A DNA stretch of 64,000 bases from contig JAQGDQ010000990.1 of assembly GCA_030141605.1 (NCBI GenBank), positions 1-64,000 on the forward strand, read 5' to 3'. The notes under the pieces were generated by a model that saw only the letters and a program-made list of their open reading frames with translations, did not search any database and was not told where the DNA came from. A program made the position numbers and the translations under genes. Below, one piece after another: positions 1 to 33,189 of the stretch. The DNA is from Tubiluchus corallicola (taxonomy: Eukaryota; Priapulida; Priapulimorpha; Priapulimorphida; Tubiluchidae). How positions within the stretch are numbered: position 1 is the stretch's first letter; each line of letters starts with the position of its first letter.

Positions 1-526
1 TGGATGCCTGCTGTCAACAACAGTAATCTGTCAACGCAGGAAAGTGCTTACACACTGACGCGTGCGTAAATATAAATGGGCTCAATTTTACCAAACACGT
101 TGATACAAGTTTCATTATCCAGCTGCTATTAAAACTCTGACAACTTAAATTTAGTCCTTCTGCATTTTATAGACAAATCTACTGCAAAATTTTAGTAAAT
201 TTCTATTATTTACTTTGAGAAAATTTTCATATTGGCAGACAAACAATCTTATACCACACCATGTTAGCATTTGACCTTGGACCCTTCGACCTCATAATAT
301 ATAATATATTGTTGGCATTAACCTTTGACCTTTTGACTATGTAATGTACCATATTTATTCCTAATTTCGACTTGTGAGCTCACAATGTATCATGTCTATC
401 AGCGATAATGATATTTGACCTCTCATTTCGAAATATACCACGTCCAAACTTGACATTGACCTTTGAACTTTTGACTGTGTGCCATGTTTTATAACGTTCT
501 TACTGAGTTTTTTTGCATTTCTACAG

Positions 527-20563
<20,037 letters not shown>

Positions 20564-20584
20564 TATTCATTTTCATTCTGTTTA

Positions 20585-20975
20585 AAGGGGGAAGAAAATG
20601 GAATTTAAAAGTATATCCATGCAAAGTTACGCTTAGCTGTTGGAAACTTATGTTCGACTTATGTAACTAGAAAAGATAATTCTTGATAATTTAAAATGCC
20701 CGTATATTAAAGATATACTGGAAAACGTCACTGTGACACTATCCCAACATGCACCAAAATACATTGTTAAACTTATGGACAAGATACAGTAATTCGTATT
20801 TTTGCTTAGTTAGTGTCGTGTACGCAACGAATGCTCTGATTATTTTTTAAAACTTTACGCAATGTTATCTAGGCTTCATATCGACTAACCGTCAAAATAG
20901 CTGCTCTTAATGATCAACTGAGTTTAAATTTACATTGCTTTCACAGTGTTTTGCTAATCGAAACTTTGCGTGCAA
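20585..20975 (+). repeat. Dispersed repeat family R1, copy 3
   Basis: Has CCATGCAAAGTTACGCTTAG, ACTTATGTAACTAGA, AATGCTCTGATTATTTTT and CTTTACGCAATGTTATCTA in the family order. Begins about 20 bp after the TTLL stop codon. Confidence 0.7.
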
Positions 20976-21146
20976 TAAGACAGCATGTCAGGTGATGCGA
21001 AATTTTTTAAGGTTTATTTATGAAGATTGTTTTTTTCGCTTGTCTTTTTGGTATTCGTATTTATTCTATCTTAAACTCTTTCGCTCTCATAATCGTTTTT
21101 CCGTTTCAGTAAAGTAAAACACGTAACCATCATGCTTTTACATAAA

Positions 21147-21157
21147 AATAAAATAAA
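21147..21157 (+). promoter_or_regulatory. Candidate poly(A) signals of the TTLL gene
   Basis: Two overlapping AATAAA hexamers about 590 nt after the stop codon, the first good signals downstream. No closer AATAAA was seen, so the 3' UTR would include the repeat at 20585-20975. Confidence 0.35.
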
Positions 21158-21184
21158 AAATATTCTAGACCGGAAGTAGAGCTC

Positions 21185-21255
21185 AATGTTAGCGTGCATT
21201 CCTTCCGGTTGTTGGTTCAATTCTGGTATAGCCATACCAAAGACAAGAAAAGTTA
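21185..21255 (+). other. tRNA-like sequence, probable SINE head relic
   Basis: TAGAGCTCAATGTTAGCGTG resembles a tRNA D-arm/box A, and GGTTGTTGGTTCAATTCTGG a T-arm/box B at proper spacing. The acceptor stem is not convincing, so this is not called a functional tRNA. Confidence 0.35.
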
Positions 21256-21524
21256 CTGCTGGTTCATTATACAGACATGCAGGTTGTATGAGATAATATG
21301 CGGGTAATAATAGTCGCGTTGGAAACATGTATCCCTTGTTGTTGTTGTTGTTGTGGTTGTTGTTGTCGTTGTCGTTGTCGTTATGTTAGTTTGTTATGTC
21401 AATAGCTGAGCACGCCCGCCGTTAAACAAGAGTTTAATCTATTATTTTGATTATCAGAAACGGTTTTGCAGTATTAATTGTGTTAAAATGTATTCTTTTT
21501 ACCTTACTTGAAAATGGGGTAGTA

Positions 21525-21735
21525 TGGCGAACCATAATCAAAAACAAGTTGAGTTTCATTAACTCTTGAATGTATTGCGAATACAAATACTTACCTCATT
21601 CTTGACACAAATGCCACGTAATAATTTTAGTCACATAAGTTCGCATAAAATTACGTTTAAATCTCGCGCTTACTTGTGCCGCCATTGAGCATGGACCTAC
21701 AGCCGCGCCCCTGGCGAGAAAATTGCCTGGCAACA
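21525..21735 (+). repeat. Block A, copy 1 of a duplicated segment
   Basis: About 200 bp nearly identical to 35155-35365 (shared ACTCTTGAATGTAT, CACATAAGTTCGCATAAAAT and CAGCCGCGCCCCTGGCGAGA). It is followed within about 15 bp by block B here, whereas the second copy has about 3 kb between them. Confidence 0.85.
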
Positions 21736-21749
21736 TTGGGCAACATTGC

Positions 21750-22945
21750 AGTTTTTGAACTTTCATTTATATTATTAAATCAGACATTATCAATCGATTG
21801 AATCACTGGTGTGTTTATTGTAACACTTTACTCTTCTAACAGATGTTCAAATTTTCGCGTTCATTTAATTAAACATTATAAATCAGATGAATCATTGACA
21901 CGTTATTTAACACCTTCCCTCTTTGTCTTACATCAGATGCTCAATTTATCAGGTGATTTACCTGTACTTGTTTAATCCATTAACTCTTTTTTTACACTAG
22001 ATCAGTGGTTCCCAACCTTTTCCTTGCCAAGTACCCCTTCTAAATGTGGCGATCTTCAGCGTACCCCCACTTGATATTTTTAAACAAATCGTTTGAAAAA
22101 CCAGTTTCTAGAAAACAACGATTAATATTATCGACATTTTTTTATTTTAACTTTTTTTGAAAACATGAATTTTATCACTGATTATTAAGAAATACGTAAT
22201 TTGAACAACTTTCTCGAATATGAAAACATCAATACAAGGAAACGCGATCTTCACAGCAGTCATAATTAATGCGTACGCTGTTCTCGATGATTATCAACAA
22301 GTTTTTTGATATCAGGTTTACTTGTTGATATTGCGACTCGCATGTCGCTCCTCAAATCTAAACGGTTTCTTGCCTTCGTCTTCAAATGTAGCATTGCACT
22401 GCAGCCTAGCTCACATTTGTATGTTGTCACAAATGGAACCAACACCTCGAATCACCGCAAAATGTGATACAATAGATTACATTACAATTACGTTACTGGT
22501 AGGCAGTTATTAAAATGTACAGCACAAACACAGCGACAAAATATAAGCTTTTCGTGGGCGGGTAAAAGTGTTTTCTAGCACACTGCGCAGGAATGATATT
22601 GTTTGTGAAATATTGCCTAACCTGTAGAAAGAATATCGCGATGCTGCAACTTGGTGTATCTTACCTTTTTCACCGGCTACAAGTGAAAAAATGTGTCGAT
22701 CTGACACACCTGCGTACCCCTGGCATTGCTGTTGCGTACCCCCAGGGGGTACGCGTACCCCCGGTTGGGAACCACTGCACTAGATGCTCAATATATCAGG
22801 TGAATTACCTGTACCTGCGTATATAATTTAACTCTTTGTCTTACACCAGATGCTCAATATATCAGGTGAATTACCCGTACCTGCTTAAATAATTTAACTC
22901 TTTGTCTTACACCAGATGCTCAATATATCAGGTGAATCATGAAAC
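21750..22945 (+). repeat. Block B, copy 1: conserved lead plus about 64-bp tandem repeats
   Basis: Starts GCAGTTTTTGAACTTTCATT and matches 38385-38803. Its right part is a tandem array of about 64 bp (AACTCTTTGTCTTACACCAG / ATGCTCAATATATCAGGTGA). The array is split by the hAT element at 22003-22777. Confidence 0.85.
22003..22777. mobile_element. 775-bp hAT-type non-autonomous transposon
   Basis: Termini CAGTGGTTCCCAACC form a perfect 15-bp inverted repeat. Flanking 8-bp direct repeats CACTAGAT lie at 21995-22002 and 22778-22785, and the interrupted tandem-repeat unit is restored when the insert is skipped. Inner ends carry further inverted GTACCCC motifs. No transposase ORF, so it would depend on an element elsewhere. 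Confidence 0.92.
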
Positions 22946-23321
22946 CTGATTAACATCCTTACTTTTGTTTCACACCAAAATTTCCCCCCTAATTCAAGTT
23001 TAGTTGAACGTTAGCAATCAGGGGAATCATAGTTATATTATTATTGACAATGACACTTTTGCACTTGGCAATGAGAACGATCCTGGTATGTCTGTATGTT
23101 TAAGCTTGGCCATTAAATGTCAGAAAATTAACGATTTTTTGGGTACCAATTCAATTTAAAAACACTGTATTAGCTTTTCTAAAAACACACTTACTTATAT
23201 ATCATGTAAGTAATTTCTAAGTATTGTAAGCTAAAACATAATATACACTTTCTCTCGTTTTTTTATATTTTTTGATCCTGGTATGAAATAAGTCTGTGTG
23301 AGTTACAAAACCTATTCATTT

Positions 23322-23376
<55 letters not shown>

Positions 23377-24890
23377 TATTATTGTATTATTATATCACAA
23401 ATGTTATGATTACGGTGGCTCAACAACGTATTAAGAAGAAAGTAAACAAAAACTAGTCATTGGTTACGCGCTAAAAGATGGCAGTTTGAATGAACAAATA
23501 GCAAGAAATAAGCTTAGTGTTTTGAGGAAACAGAACAGAAGGTCTGATTCATTTACATGATGCATCTAATTAAATTAATTATGAATTAAATATTTATGAA
23601 ATCTCAATCAGTTAAAATCTTGTGTAGAAACAAAGGACGGTATCACAGTCACGCATCTGACTCATCTGATTTATTACTGATACTTCATTAAATATTCACT
23701 GAAATTCTGAATCAAGGTAATTCGTCTGCGTTGCAACAAAAGGCAAATGTGTTACTCTAAAAAACGTCTAACTCCTTTATTGATTAAGGTTAAGATCTAA
23801 GTTCAAAGATAAAATTATGAATTGACAGTTTCATAATTTATAAGTACAACTAGATACTTTTTTATTTACTGACTCTTAGTACATAAAAACACTGTCAAAA
23901 TTCCCGGTGATATAGACAGTTTTTACAGAACTTTTCATATATTAGCAGCCAGTAAAATACTTTGGTGGCACAAACCACTTAATGTTGGCTTTCTTGATTT
24001 TTCTCGATTTTAGGGTCAAATTAGTAGTTAGAAGAATCTAAGAATTGAAGTTAGAAGATCAGATACAAGAATTCAGGTAAAAGTACGTTCAGGGAAAACA
24101 GCAATAGTTCAAGGTCCGTTCTCTGAACCCATCTTGTGCACTGATGCTCGAGTTTTTAGTACTTCATAAGAAATTCCTCATTTGGGTTATAAGATTCGGT
24201 TTAGCCCATTTTTGTCTCGCTAACAGGATATTAGGTTGGACTAGAGTTCGGAACTTCTCAAATTTTCTTGGCCAGTCAGTGATGATGCCCTCTTTGTATA
24301 AGGAGGTAGGGAGAAGACGGACCAAATATATGTATCAATTAGTCTTGAGTGGTTAGTACAATCCCGTTGCAAAGGATTAAGATAGGACTCTATGTGCTCA
24401 TGTAATGGGTGATGCGTATTGACTAAATTCTTTTAGTGCCACTCGAGCAATCCAAAACAGCTTTCAATCTTTGTTCCAGCGAAAAAGTTACGGAATATTA
24501 AGATTATTCCTCTACTATAAATGAATTATATGCGAATTCCAAGAAATATAATAAGCCTTGGTTCAATAAGGTTTGTATCTCGAATTTTGCGTTATTCTAC
24601 ATTTTTTAAAATTAATGTCATTTTGAAGTTTGTAATTATGAAGGCAGAAAATACAGAAAGGTGGGAGAGTTCTTTATGAAGGACTGAAGGCAGGATGACG
24701 ACGCTAACGTCTGGGATTAATCTAGGAAAACAAAGACAAAACGAGAATCTAAAGCTTATTTAAACTGCTTCATATCTCAGAATAAACTATGCATAACGCT
24801 TAGCAGAATGTAGCACTCTGTACATCTAGCCTTTGTAATTTTACCATTTTAGTCTTTATCAAAATTCAAACTTTTTTATCAACAAAAAAA
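22946..24890. other. Gene-free AT-rich stretch
   Basis: Apart from the (CT)n at 23321-23378, no coding, RNA or repeat signal was recognised. Confidence 0.45.
23321..23378. repeat. (CT)n microsatellite
   Basis: About 58 bp of CT dinucleotides with one GT interruption. Confidence 0.9.
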
Positions 24891-24894
24891 AATA

Positions 24895-25289
24895 AAAGTT
24901 GAACTTAAGTAAATTTTAAGCCATGGCTAATAAAACCTTTATTATTTCGTAAAGTAACTTTAACTTTTATAGTTAAAAACATGTCAAACGTTTCGACAGA
25001 TTACTGCTATCATGACAGTTTTTTATCTTCTATTTTTATTTTCGTTTTTATTCATTAAAGAGTTTGAATTTGATAAAGACTTAAATTATAAATTATTAAG
25101 GTTAAATGTACATAGTGAATCATGCCAAACGTTTCGACAGACTGCAGCTGCCATCATTATGATGATACAGCAGTGGCCTGTCGAAACATTTGACATGATT
25201 TTAATTATGTAAAGTAAAGGTTTTAATAAAGTTGTGTTGTTAATTAACTATAAACATTTTTAGGTGCCTGTAATAAAAAAGTAACTTTA

Positions 25290-25295
<6 letters not shown>
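24895..25295. mobile_element. Fold-back MITE with CGAAACNTTTGACATG arms
   Basis: The outer left arm (AAAGTAACTTTAACTTTTATAG...ACATGTCAAACGTTTCGACAG) and right arm (CTGTCGAAACATTTGACATG...AACTATAAA) are inverted copies. A further CATGCCAAACGTTTCGACAG at 25121-25140 gives an inner hairpin at 25121-25198. A right-arm relative is at 34372-34485. Confidence 0.6.
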
Positions 25296-25815
<520 letters not shown>

Positions 25816-25819
25816 ATAT

Positions 25820-26920
25820 ATATAGAACATATAGCAACAGGCACTATTACAACTGTTACAATATAAGTTTGGAAGTTAAATAAAAGATTAAACTGTTCTT
25901 GAATCTCATTGTTCTGCATCTAAATAAGGGGTATTTGATGGTGGCGAGTGCTATATCTATGACTATGGGCACCTGGCAATAGAGTGTGGATTTTGTTATT
26001 AGGATTTTGAATTGATGAGGATAATTTTTTGCAAGAATTTTGGCGACAGTTAAATAAAGCTTGAACATCAGAGTAGAGCCAATCTGTATAGTTTTCTTTT
26101 GAAAGAATTATTTTCAATGAACGTTTTTGAACTGTTTATAACAAGTCAGAGAGATTTTTGCAGAGAGATGAGTGTCATTCCTGATAAGCGTATATTTATA
26201 TTGTATAATGTAATTTGGGCAAGTTACTGTTATCAGCGTGAAACAAAGGCTCCACTCAATTAGGTCACTTTAAATAATATAACAGCTGCATCTGCTTTGC
26301 TCAGGTAAAATTAATTAGGACTGATCTATTACCTGATGTACAATCCAATTTTAATGAACTAACATGGATGTGCCGCAACAGACGTGTTACTTAAGTACTT
26401 CGCTTAATTACGATAATAGTGGCGTTGATCAACTCGAACAAAAGAAAAATCCGTGAATTATTTAATTAATCATGAGCGCGGCAAAGTTGAAAGACGTACA
26501 ACAAGTTTCTTAGTAAATCATGTATGCAGTAGGTATGGCAATATCAAAGTCTACGCAAGACCAATTTAATTCATTTAACGCAATTTTAGGTCCTCCAAAA
26601 TTAACGACTTCTTAAAAACGTTTATTTTTTGATTAAATATGTCTTCGTAGTCATCGCAGACATTTTAGCATTGTACAGTGAAGTGAATTCTAAGCAGGCT
26701 TCAAAGAAAAATTTTAAGGTATCCTTTCTATGGAAACGTCTGGAGTTTTTTTATTGGAAGTTCTAGTAAAAAGACAATTTAAAAAACGCTGCAAAATATA
26801 AGTGGTCAGTGTACTTCATTGTGAAAAATTTTTGAAGTGTCAATAAAATTTATTCGTCATTTCGTTTTAATAAAACTAAAAAAGGCGGTGCTAATATAAT
26901 CCTGTATAAATAACAGTTCG
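25820..26920. other. Gene-free AT-rich stretch
   Basis: Only short chance ORFs; no motif or repeat relation seen. Confidence 0.45.
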
Positions 26921-26924
26921 TTGG

Positions 26925-27590
26925 TGAATGACTCAATAAACGTTGTTTTCTATTCGCTGTGCATATTTTTTAAGGTTGATAGCTTAATTAGTTTATACGG
27001 AGATATGGCAGTTTCTAGTTTTACAGTATGGCTTTCTGGTAAATACAATAATGAATTACTGCGTTATTTATTCTTCTGGCATTAAATTATTTAAGAGTCG
27101 GCTTCTGTGTTGATCAGTCGGAAGCCAGTGGAATTATTGGAATTACTAGAAGGTAACTAGTGAAAGTGAGCATATGGCAATTTCTACTTTAAGCTAATGC
27201 AACAAATGATTAACTTTGTTAATTAGTCTTCTGGCACTAAATTATTCAGGAAAATGCTTCTGGTTTAATTAGTGGAATTAGGAGAAGCTACTTATTGAAA
27301 ATAAGCAATGAGTGGATGGTAATTTAGACTTTGTTCTAATGGCAGCAATGCTATAATAAATTAATGCGTTAATTAGTGTTCTGACACTAAATTATTCGGG
27401 AAAAGGCTTCTGGTTTATTTAGTGGAATTAGAGTGGAATTAGTGGAGTCAGGAGAAGCTAATTAGTGAATCTGAGCATATGGTAGCTTCTACTTTGGTCT
27501 TATGGCGGTAATGCAATAATGATTTGATACATTAAGTATTCTTCTGTGTCTAAATTATTTAAGAACAGGTTTCTGGTCTTCCAAAAGATT
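26925..27590 (+). repeat. About 170-bp tandem repeat, four diverged copies
   Basis: Recurrent blocks GAGCATATGGCAATTTCTAC, GGCACTAAATTATT.AGG and GCTTCTGGTTTAATTAGTGG recur roughly every 170 bp. An inverted solitary relative is at 30170-30265. Confidence 0.7.
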
Positions 27591-28469
27591 TGTATGTTAT
27601 GTTTGAATGGCATTCGTTTGTTGGCTTACACATATGTCAGAAATTTTGTTCATTTGTATTTCTTTATCTTTCTATGAAAGAAGAAAAAGTGGAGACATGT
27701 AGGCTGAATTCGTAATCGAAAAAACCTCCTCAACTTTGTTTCTGATTCAAATAAATATAATTATGTGAAATTAAAGCTGCTTTATACAATCGTGTTTTAT
27801 ACCTGAGAAAGAAATCAAGAACGTAGATTAAAACAAGCGCATAATTCTTACAATTGGGCGCCTTATGTAAAAAACGAAAAATTAAGATGCTTATATTAGT
27901 AATTACATTAGTAAATAGAGAAACGCCAGCCTACTGAATTATATCATTATACGTTTTAGTATGACGTAGTACGTAACGACAAGTGCTCTATAAATATGAT
28001 ACTGAACGATAATAACAGACAAACATTACTCCACGACAAATAAACAAGGTGTTTCGCACCTTAGTATCGATTAGGGGCTAATTTGCCTCATATAGACACG
28101 AGGGCTTTTCTGTTTGTGCTAGCATAACGTGATTAGCTGTACACTGTAGTATGACAACATGTTTCGGGACATTGCTGCTCACTGCCTCCTAACGAAAGGG
28201 ACATTGAAATTCTTTCAAAATTCATTAAGAAATCGCCCAGAAAAATCAGCGCTTTGCCATAAGAGGAGAGAAATGGTCTGCAGGATAATTTTATTTCAGA
28301 CATTTACAGTCCATAGAACAGTAAAATAAGGCACAAGTAACAACTTACAGTCAGTTTACAGAAATATAATAAGCTTATATACAAGAGCATTATTAAATTG
28401 TTTAATCAAATCTCCACTCACTAAAATGAGAATCGTTTCAGTTTTATGAATTCCCACTGAGGCACTGCG

Positions 28470-28885
28470 GAATGTTTGACAAAAGGGTTATCAAGTCTTT
28501 ACGGGGCCCTTGGCTGATGCCTTTGTCCTGTCATCTCTATTGTAAATTTATGGTTGCTTATGTAGCGACAAGTTTAAACAATTACTTGTGGTGTATTAGA
28601 AACACCGTTACCCTAGTTTCTACACAGTCTTTGTTAATTATATGTACTTGCATTGCGGTTATAACAAAATAGGCTGCGCAACTGCTTGTTGTGTGTACTA
28701 CATTGCGCTCCGTTAAGTGTCACTTGTTTAAAATTTTTGTTCAGTAACTGCTTGTGGTGTGTTATAAAATATGTCCTTTACATGAATTTAAAAGCATACA
28801 CATTTTCTGAGGTGAATAATTTTTTTCTAAAAAGTGATTTCCTTCAAAACTTTGCTATAGCCTAGTTAGACTATTGGTTAATGTG
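28470..28885 (+). repeat. Dispersed repeat R4, copy 1
   Basis: Aligns by eye with 58480-58885 through ACTTGTGGTGTATTAG, GCTGCGCAACTGCTTGT, GGGTTATAAAATA-like and CTATAGCCTAGTTAG blocks in the same order. Two diverged copies of an element of about 400 bp. Confidence 0.65.
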
Positions 28886-29049
28886 CCCCGATTGCGACAT
28901 CCCATTTTAATCCTGTTACTAAATCACATTTTAGGATGTCTGTTTGTATTTTTATTTTTCCGATGTATTTTTATATTTTGTTGTTTTTTGTTGTAGAAAA
29001 GAACTTTAGCTGCTCATTTTATTTATGTAGATAATTGCATTAGATAAAA

Positions 29050-29255
29050 TTTACCTTACCTTACCTTACCTTTCCTTACCTTACCTGACCTTACCACAAC
29101 CTTACCTTACATTACTTTACCTTTCCTTTCCTTACCTTACCTTACCTTACCTTACCTTACCTTAGCTTACCTTACCTTACCTTACCTTACCTTACCTTAC
29201 CTTACCTTACCTTACCTTACCTTACCTTACCTTACATTACCTTAACTCACCTTAA
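29050..29255. repeat. (CTTAC)n pentanucleotide array
   Basis: About 200 bp of CCTTA/CTTAC pentamers, purer toward the middle. Follows TTGCATTAGATAAAATTTAC and may be an expanded retroelement tail. Confidence 0.9.
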
Positions 29256-29488
29256 TTTTTTCTTAAACAAGGCACTGTGTGGAATGGCCACGCATTATTG
29301 ATCATGTTATGGGCAAATCTAATGATAATAGACGACATGTTACGAAGCTTATAAGTAACAAAAAGGAAGAAAGAAATAGACACATTTTGCATGAAGCATT
29401 GGCCACTGACCACTTTCAGAGGGCGCCCTGCAATCCTCATAATTATGTAGGCCTAGTATTTGAGTAATTGAGTATGCTCGAGTGTTAA

Positions 29489-29680
29489 AGAAATGAAATC
29501 GAAGACGAATTACACTTTGTTATAAAATACCCATATCTTAGAGGAAAATTATATAATCACATCTATGTAATTATATCAGAATTTTTTCTTATGAGCGATG
29601 CTGATAAATTTTTATTTTTGATAGGAAGTAATGATTTAGAAGTAATTAAGGCATTTGTTGATGAACAATATACTATGTAA
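29489..29680 (+). mobile_element. LINE reverse-transcriptase ORF C-terminus (fragment)
   Basis: Open frame with EIEDELHFVIKYPYLRGKLY and MSDADKFLFLIGSNDLEVIK, ending TAA at 29678. This is the signature C-terminal region of non-LTR retrotransposon pol proteins (IEDE.HF...C..Y..LR...). An in-frame TAA sits at 29486-29488 and no RT core is present, so it is a 5'-truncated relic. Confidence 0.7.
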
Positions 29681-30169
29681 TGACCATATTATTGAAAATG
29701 AGGCCTAATGAATGACAATTTAATCTAAATACTAATCATTAAACTTTTCATGTAAATAACAGGAAGATTTAATAATATTTGTTTTACTATTATTGTTTTA
29801 TTTAATTGTTTTGTCATTTTATTTCTAAATTGAAATTGTGTGTGTGTCTAGTTTTTTCTAGTATTGTATGTATTTTTGACACTAATCTACATCTATATGT
29901 AAAAAGATGGATTTTCAACATTTTCAACATTCAATTTCAGCTTGTTTTACATTTTGTGCTTCATCAAATTTCATTATAAAACTCAAAGAAAATTCCTGGT
30001 ATGTCAGACATTGACAAATCCAGAGTTAGTGTGGTTTCTTTACAGACCAATTTCTGTATTGTAAGGTGGCGCCGCCATGCGAATACTTCCAACATAATTG
30101 ATAATTGAAACCTGATTCTATACTGAGTTTTTGTCTAAAGTATGATGACAGAAGTTTGTTAAAAATTAC

Positions 30170-30265
30170 GCTAGAAAAATAATTAATGCAGTAATTATTA
30201 TTGCATTACTGCCATTAGTTGAAAGTAGAAGCTGCCATATGTTCACATCAACTAATTAACCTGCC
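30170..30265 (-). repeat. Inverted relative of the 170-bp repeat
   Basis: Plus-strand TTATTGCATTACTGCCATTA and GTAGAAGCTGCCATATGTTC are the reverse complement of the block near 27470-27530. Confidence 0.65.
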
Positions 30266-30589
30266 AATCTTAATATAGAATTCAGAGAATCAAATCAGGT
30301 TTCGTGGTGTAACTAATAAGCAACATTTTTTTTGAAAAGAAATCATGGTTTTTGTTATAACAAAATGTTAGTTACGGATTATTCAATACGCGGTGAGTGC
30401 ATTGTGGACTGTGCTGCTGTTGGTTTAACCGCAATATCCCGGAATATCTGTGAATCTTTTGCGCGGGAAAGTTAACCGTAATTGTTTTCACAAGCAAGAG
30501 AGCCAAATTACGTTAATTTGAGGTAAGTCTCAAAATGATTACATGAAAATTACTTGCATAGTTAAACCACATTATTAGGCGAATTTATG

Positions 30590-31010
30590 ATAAGTAAGTA
30601 AGTAGGTAGGCAGGTAGGTAGGCAGGTATGTAGGTAGGTAAGTAGGTAGGTAGGTAAGTAAGTAGGTAGCTAGGTAGGTAGTTAGGTAGGTAGGTAGGTA
30701 GGAAGGTAGGTAGGTAGGTAGGTAGGTAGGTAGGTAGGTAGGTAGGTAGGTAGGTAGGTAGGTAGGTAGGTAGGTAGGTAGGTAGGCATGTAGGTAGGTA
30801 GGTAGTTAGGTAGGTAGGTAGGTAGGTAGGTAGGTAGGTAGGTAGGTAAATAGGTAGGTAGGTAGGTTGGTAGGTAGGTAGGTAGGTAGGTAGGTAGGTA
30901 GGTAGGTAGGCTGGTTGGTAGTTAGTTAGGTAGGTAGGTAGGTAGATAGGTAGGTAGGTAAGCAAGCAGGCAGGTAAGTAGGTGGGTAAGTAAGTAAATA
31001 AGTGAGCAAT
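30590..31010. repeat. (GGTA)n tetranucleotide array
   Basis: More than 400 bp of GGTA with scattered GGCA, AGTA and GTTA variants. The minus strand gives a Leu-Pro-Thr-Tyr pseudo-ORF that is purely repeat-derived. Confidence 0.95.
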
Positions 31011-31189
31011 CTATTGTTATTACAGCTTAACACACACAATGAGGTTTATGGTTTTACGTACGTTACATGGTTTTGCAGTAACTTACAGAAACAACAAGGA
31101 GATTAACACAAATAATTCAATCAGTTGTACAGTGACATAAAGAATTAATATTGGAGATTTACTGAAATTTACTGTTGATGGTGCGAATT

Positions 31190-31800
31190 ACAACGGGATA
31201 GAAAGAATTTAAAGTTCTTGTGGTTTTAGCGTTAATTGAGCAGAATCTACGACCAGATGGGAAGCATTTCAAAATATTTATTACCTGGATGGAATTCATC
31301 TTTCATGATAACTTGCGCACTCTTTGTGACCCTAGTTTCATACAAATATGTCGTAGATTGCTGTTGAATTCCTACAATTTTTGAGGCGCATTTAATAATT
31401 TGATAAAGAGCTTTGCTTTGCAATCTCCCTACGTGGTGGCGCCATGGTACCAAACAGTGAGGGATGTTGTTAAGACGTTCTCAATTACTGCACGATAAAA
31501 ACTTTCCATCACAGTAGGGACAACGTTATAAGATGTCAAGTATCTAAAAAGTACAGACGCTGGCGGGCCTTTTTACACAATAGTCACATTAACTTCCCTG
31601 ATCATCTGAAATTTTATTCCCAAATATTTGAAATCTTTAACAACTTCTGCATCTGTTTTATTTATAAGTAAAGATGCTTTTCCACCAGGCTTCTCTCTAA
31701 AATCTACGACAATTTCTTTTGTTTTCGAAACATTCAGTTCTAAATTATTCTATTCGCACCACCGTATTAAATTTTGAACTTCCAGAAAATAATTAGTCTC
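31190..31800 (-). mobile_element. L2/CR1-like LINE reverse transcriptase fragment
   Basis: Minus-strand translation gives LELNVSKTKEIVVDFREKPG, VVKDFKYLGIKF, a (V)MESFYRAVIENVLTTSLTVW segment and finally ILKCFPSGRRF...INAKTTRTLNSFYP. This order is typical of L2/CR1/Rex-type LINEs after the YADD box. Frameshifts and stops are present; the catalytic YADD is absent. Confidence 0.8.
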
Positions 31801-32024
31801 GTTGTTATTGCAATTAAGATTATTATAAGAATTGATTAATACTAATATTGTAATTATTTGATAGTTTATAATAATAATAATTAGTTTGAAATTAAAATAT
31901 GTTCGGAGGTGTGAATTTAACAAAAATCTTTAGTGAGTCAGAAAAATTTGTCACACAAGAATACGCAAAATTTAATGAAATTTACCTGCATTTCGATAAA
32001 TTAATTACTGAATGGGAGAAAATT

Positions 32025-32410
32025 GAAGTACAGCGCTACTGTAAGAGGTTCTGTGTGTTGTACTAAAGCACGGCAAATTTTATGAAAAAAGTTAAGCTGC
32101 ACTTACGCATGAGCTGTCGTACGTGTGCTGTTCGTCACAAACTAACACATCTGAACTGAGACATACAGCACCTGTTTTTTTGTGCAACGCTTTCCGAATG
32201 CAGGCGCTGGTGCCCGTCTAACCAGCAAATGGCGAAATGCATGTAACAGCGAATAACTAGTGGCGCAAACGAAATTGTGATTGTGTAGGTAATAATTATT
32301 TCAAGTAAGTCATTCTTTAAAAAATAGTATGTTTCCTTTTAATATTTTAAAGAATAGGTTGTGTTGACCTACAGTTTAACATTGGATCGGGTTTTGCTTT
32401 AAGGCCGCCA
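32025..32410 (+). repeat. Dispersed repeat R3, copy 1
   Basis: Matches 35685-35900 and 36515-36615: CTAACACATCTGAACTGAGA, GTACAGCACCTG-like, AATGCAGGCGCT and GACCTACAGTTTAA.ATTGG blocks. Continuous here; the second copy is split by a fold-back element. Confidence 0.75.
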
Positions 32411-33189
32411 TGTTTCGCAGCTTTGACGCCGAGTGAGTGAGAATGTCACGTGATCTGCGCATAAAGCTTCTATGGTCCTAATTATGGCGGCTTGCATGGT
32501 GCGCGATCAAATTAGACAGAATGTTTCAGTTGTTATATATAAGCCAGTTGCTCTGCTTCAAATTTAGCTAAAAATTTTGTGTTAAACGAAAAAATTTCAC
32601 AGCTAAGCTTTTACTTCAGATTATTTATTTATTAAATTAAATAAATTACCCAGATCTAGGTACGGGAATAATATGTATTTGGTTTAGTCGGCACTTTAGT
32701 AGGTTAAGCAAAAGTCTAACTACTATTCGTCTAAAAAATTCTCACATTTAAAATGTATGCTTTGACGAAATTGCAGACAGCTTTTTCACTTGGGTTTAGC
32801 AGTGATCTACTTTAGGACAGCTAGAGAATAGCAAATAGAATTTCAAAATTAAACAGGATTTGTGTCTAAAATGCACAAGTTTAAAGTTTCAATTGCAGGC
32901 TATCACAAGTGTTACCAGAATCCTAAAATTGTGAAATTATTATTAGACTCATGCCTCATACGCCAAGGCCTACAATATGATGCTACACTTTCGTTCATCT
33001 GTGCGTGACTTGGACACTAAAGCCAATGATACAATGCTGAAATACACAAACCGGCAGAGGTCGGCTGTATTAAAAAGATCGCTCAAATTAGACTACATAA
33101 AAGGAGGAATATGACGAAAATCAAAGTTGAACTTATTTTTAACTGACTCACCCGAAGGTAAGTTGGCAAAAAAATTTAGTGCTGTGTTA

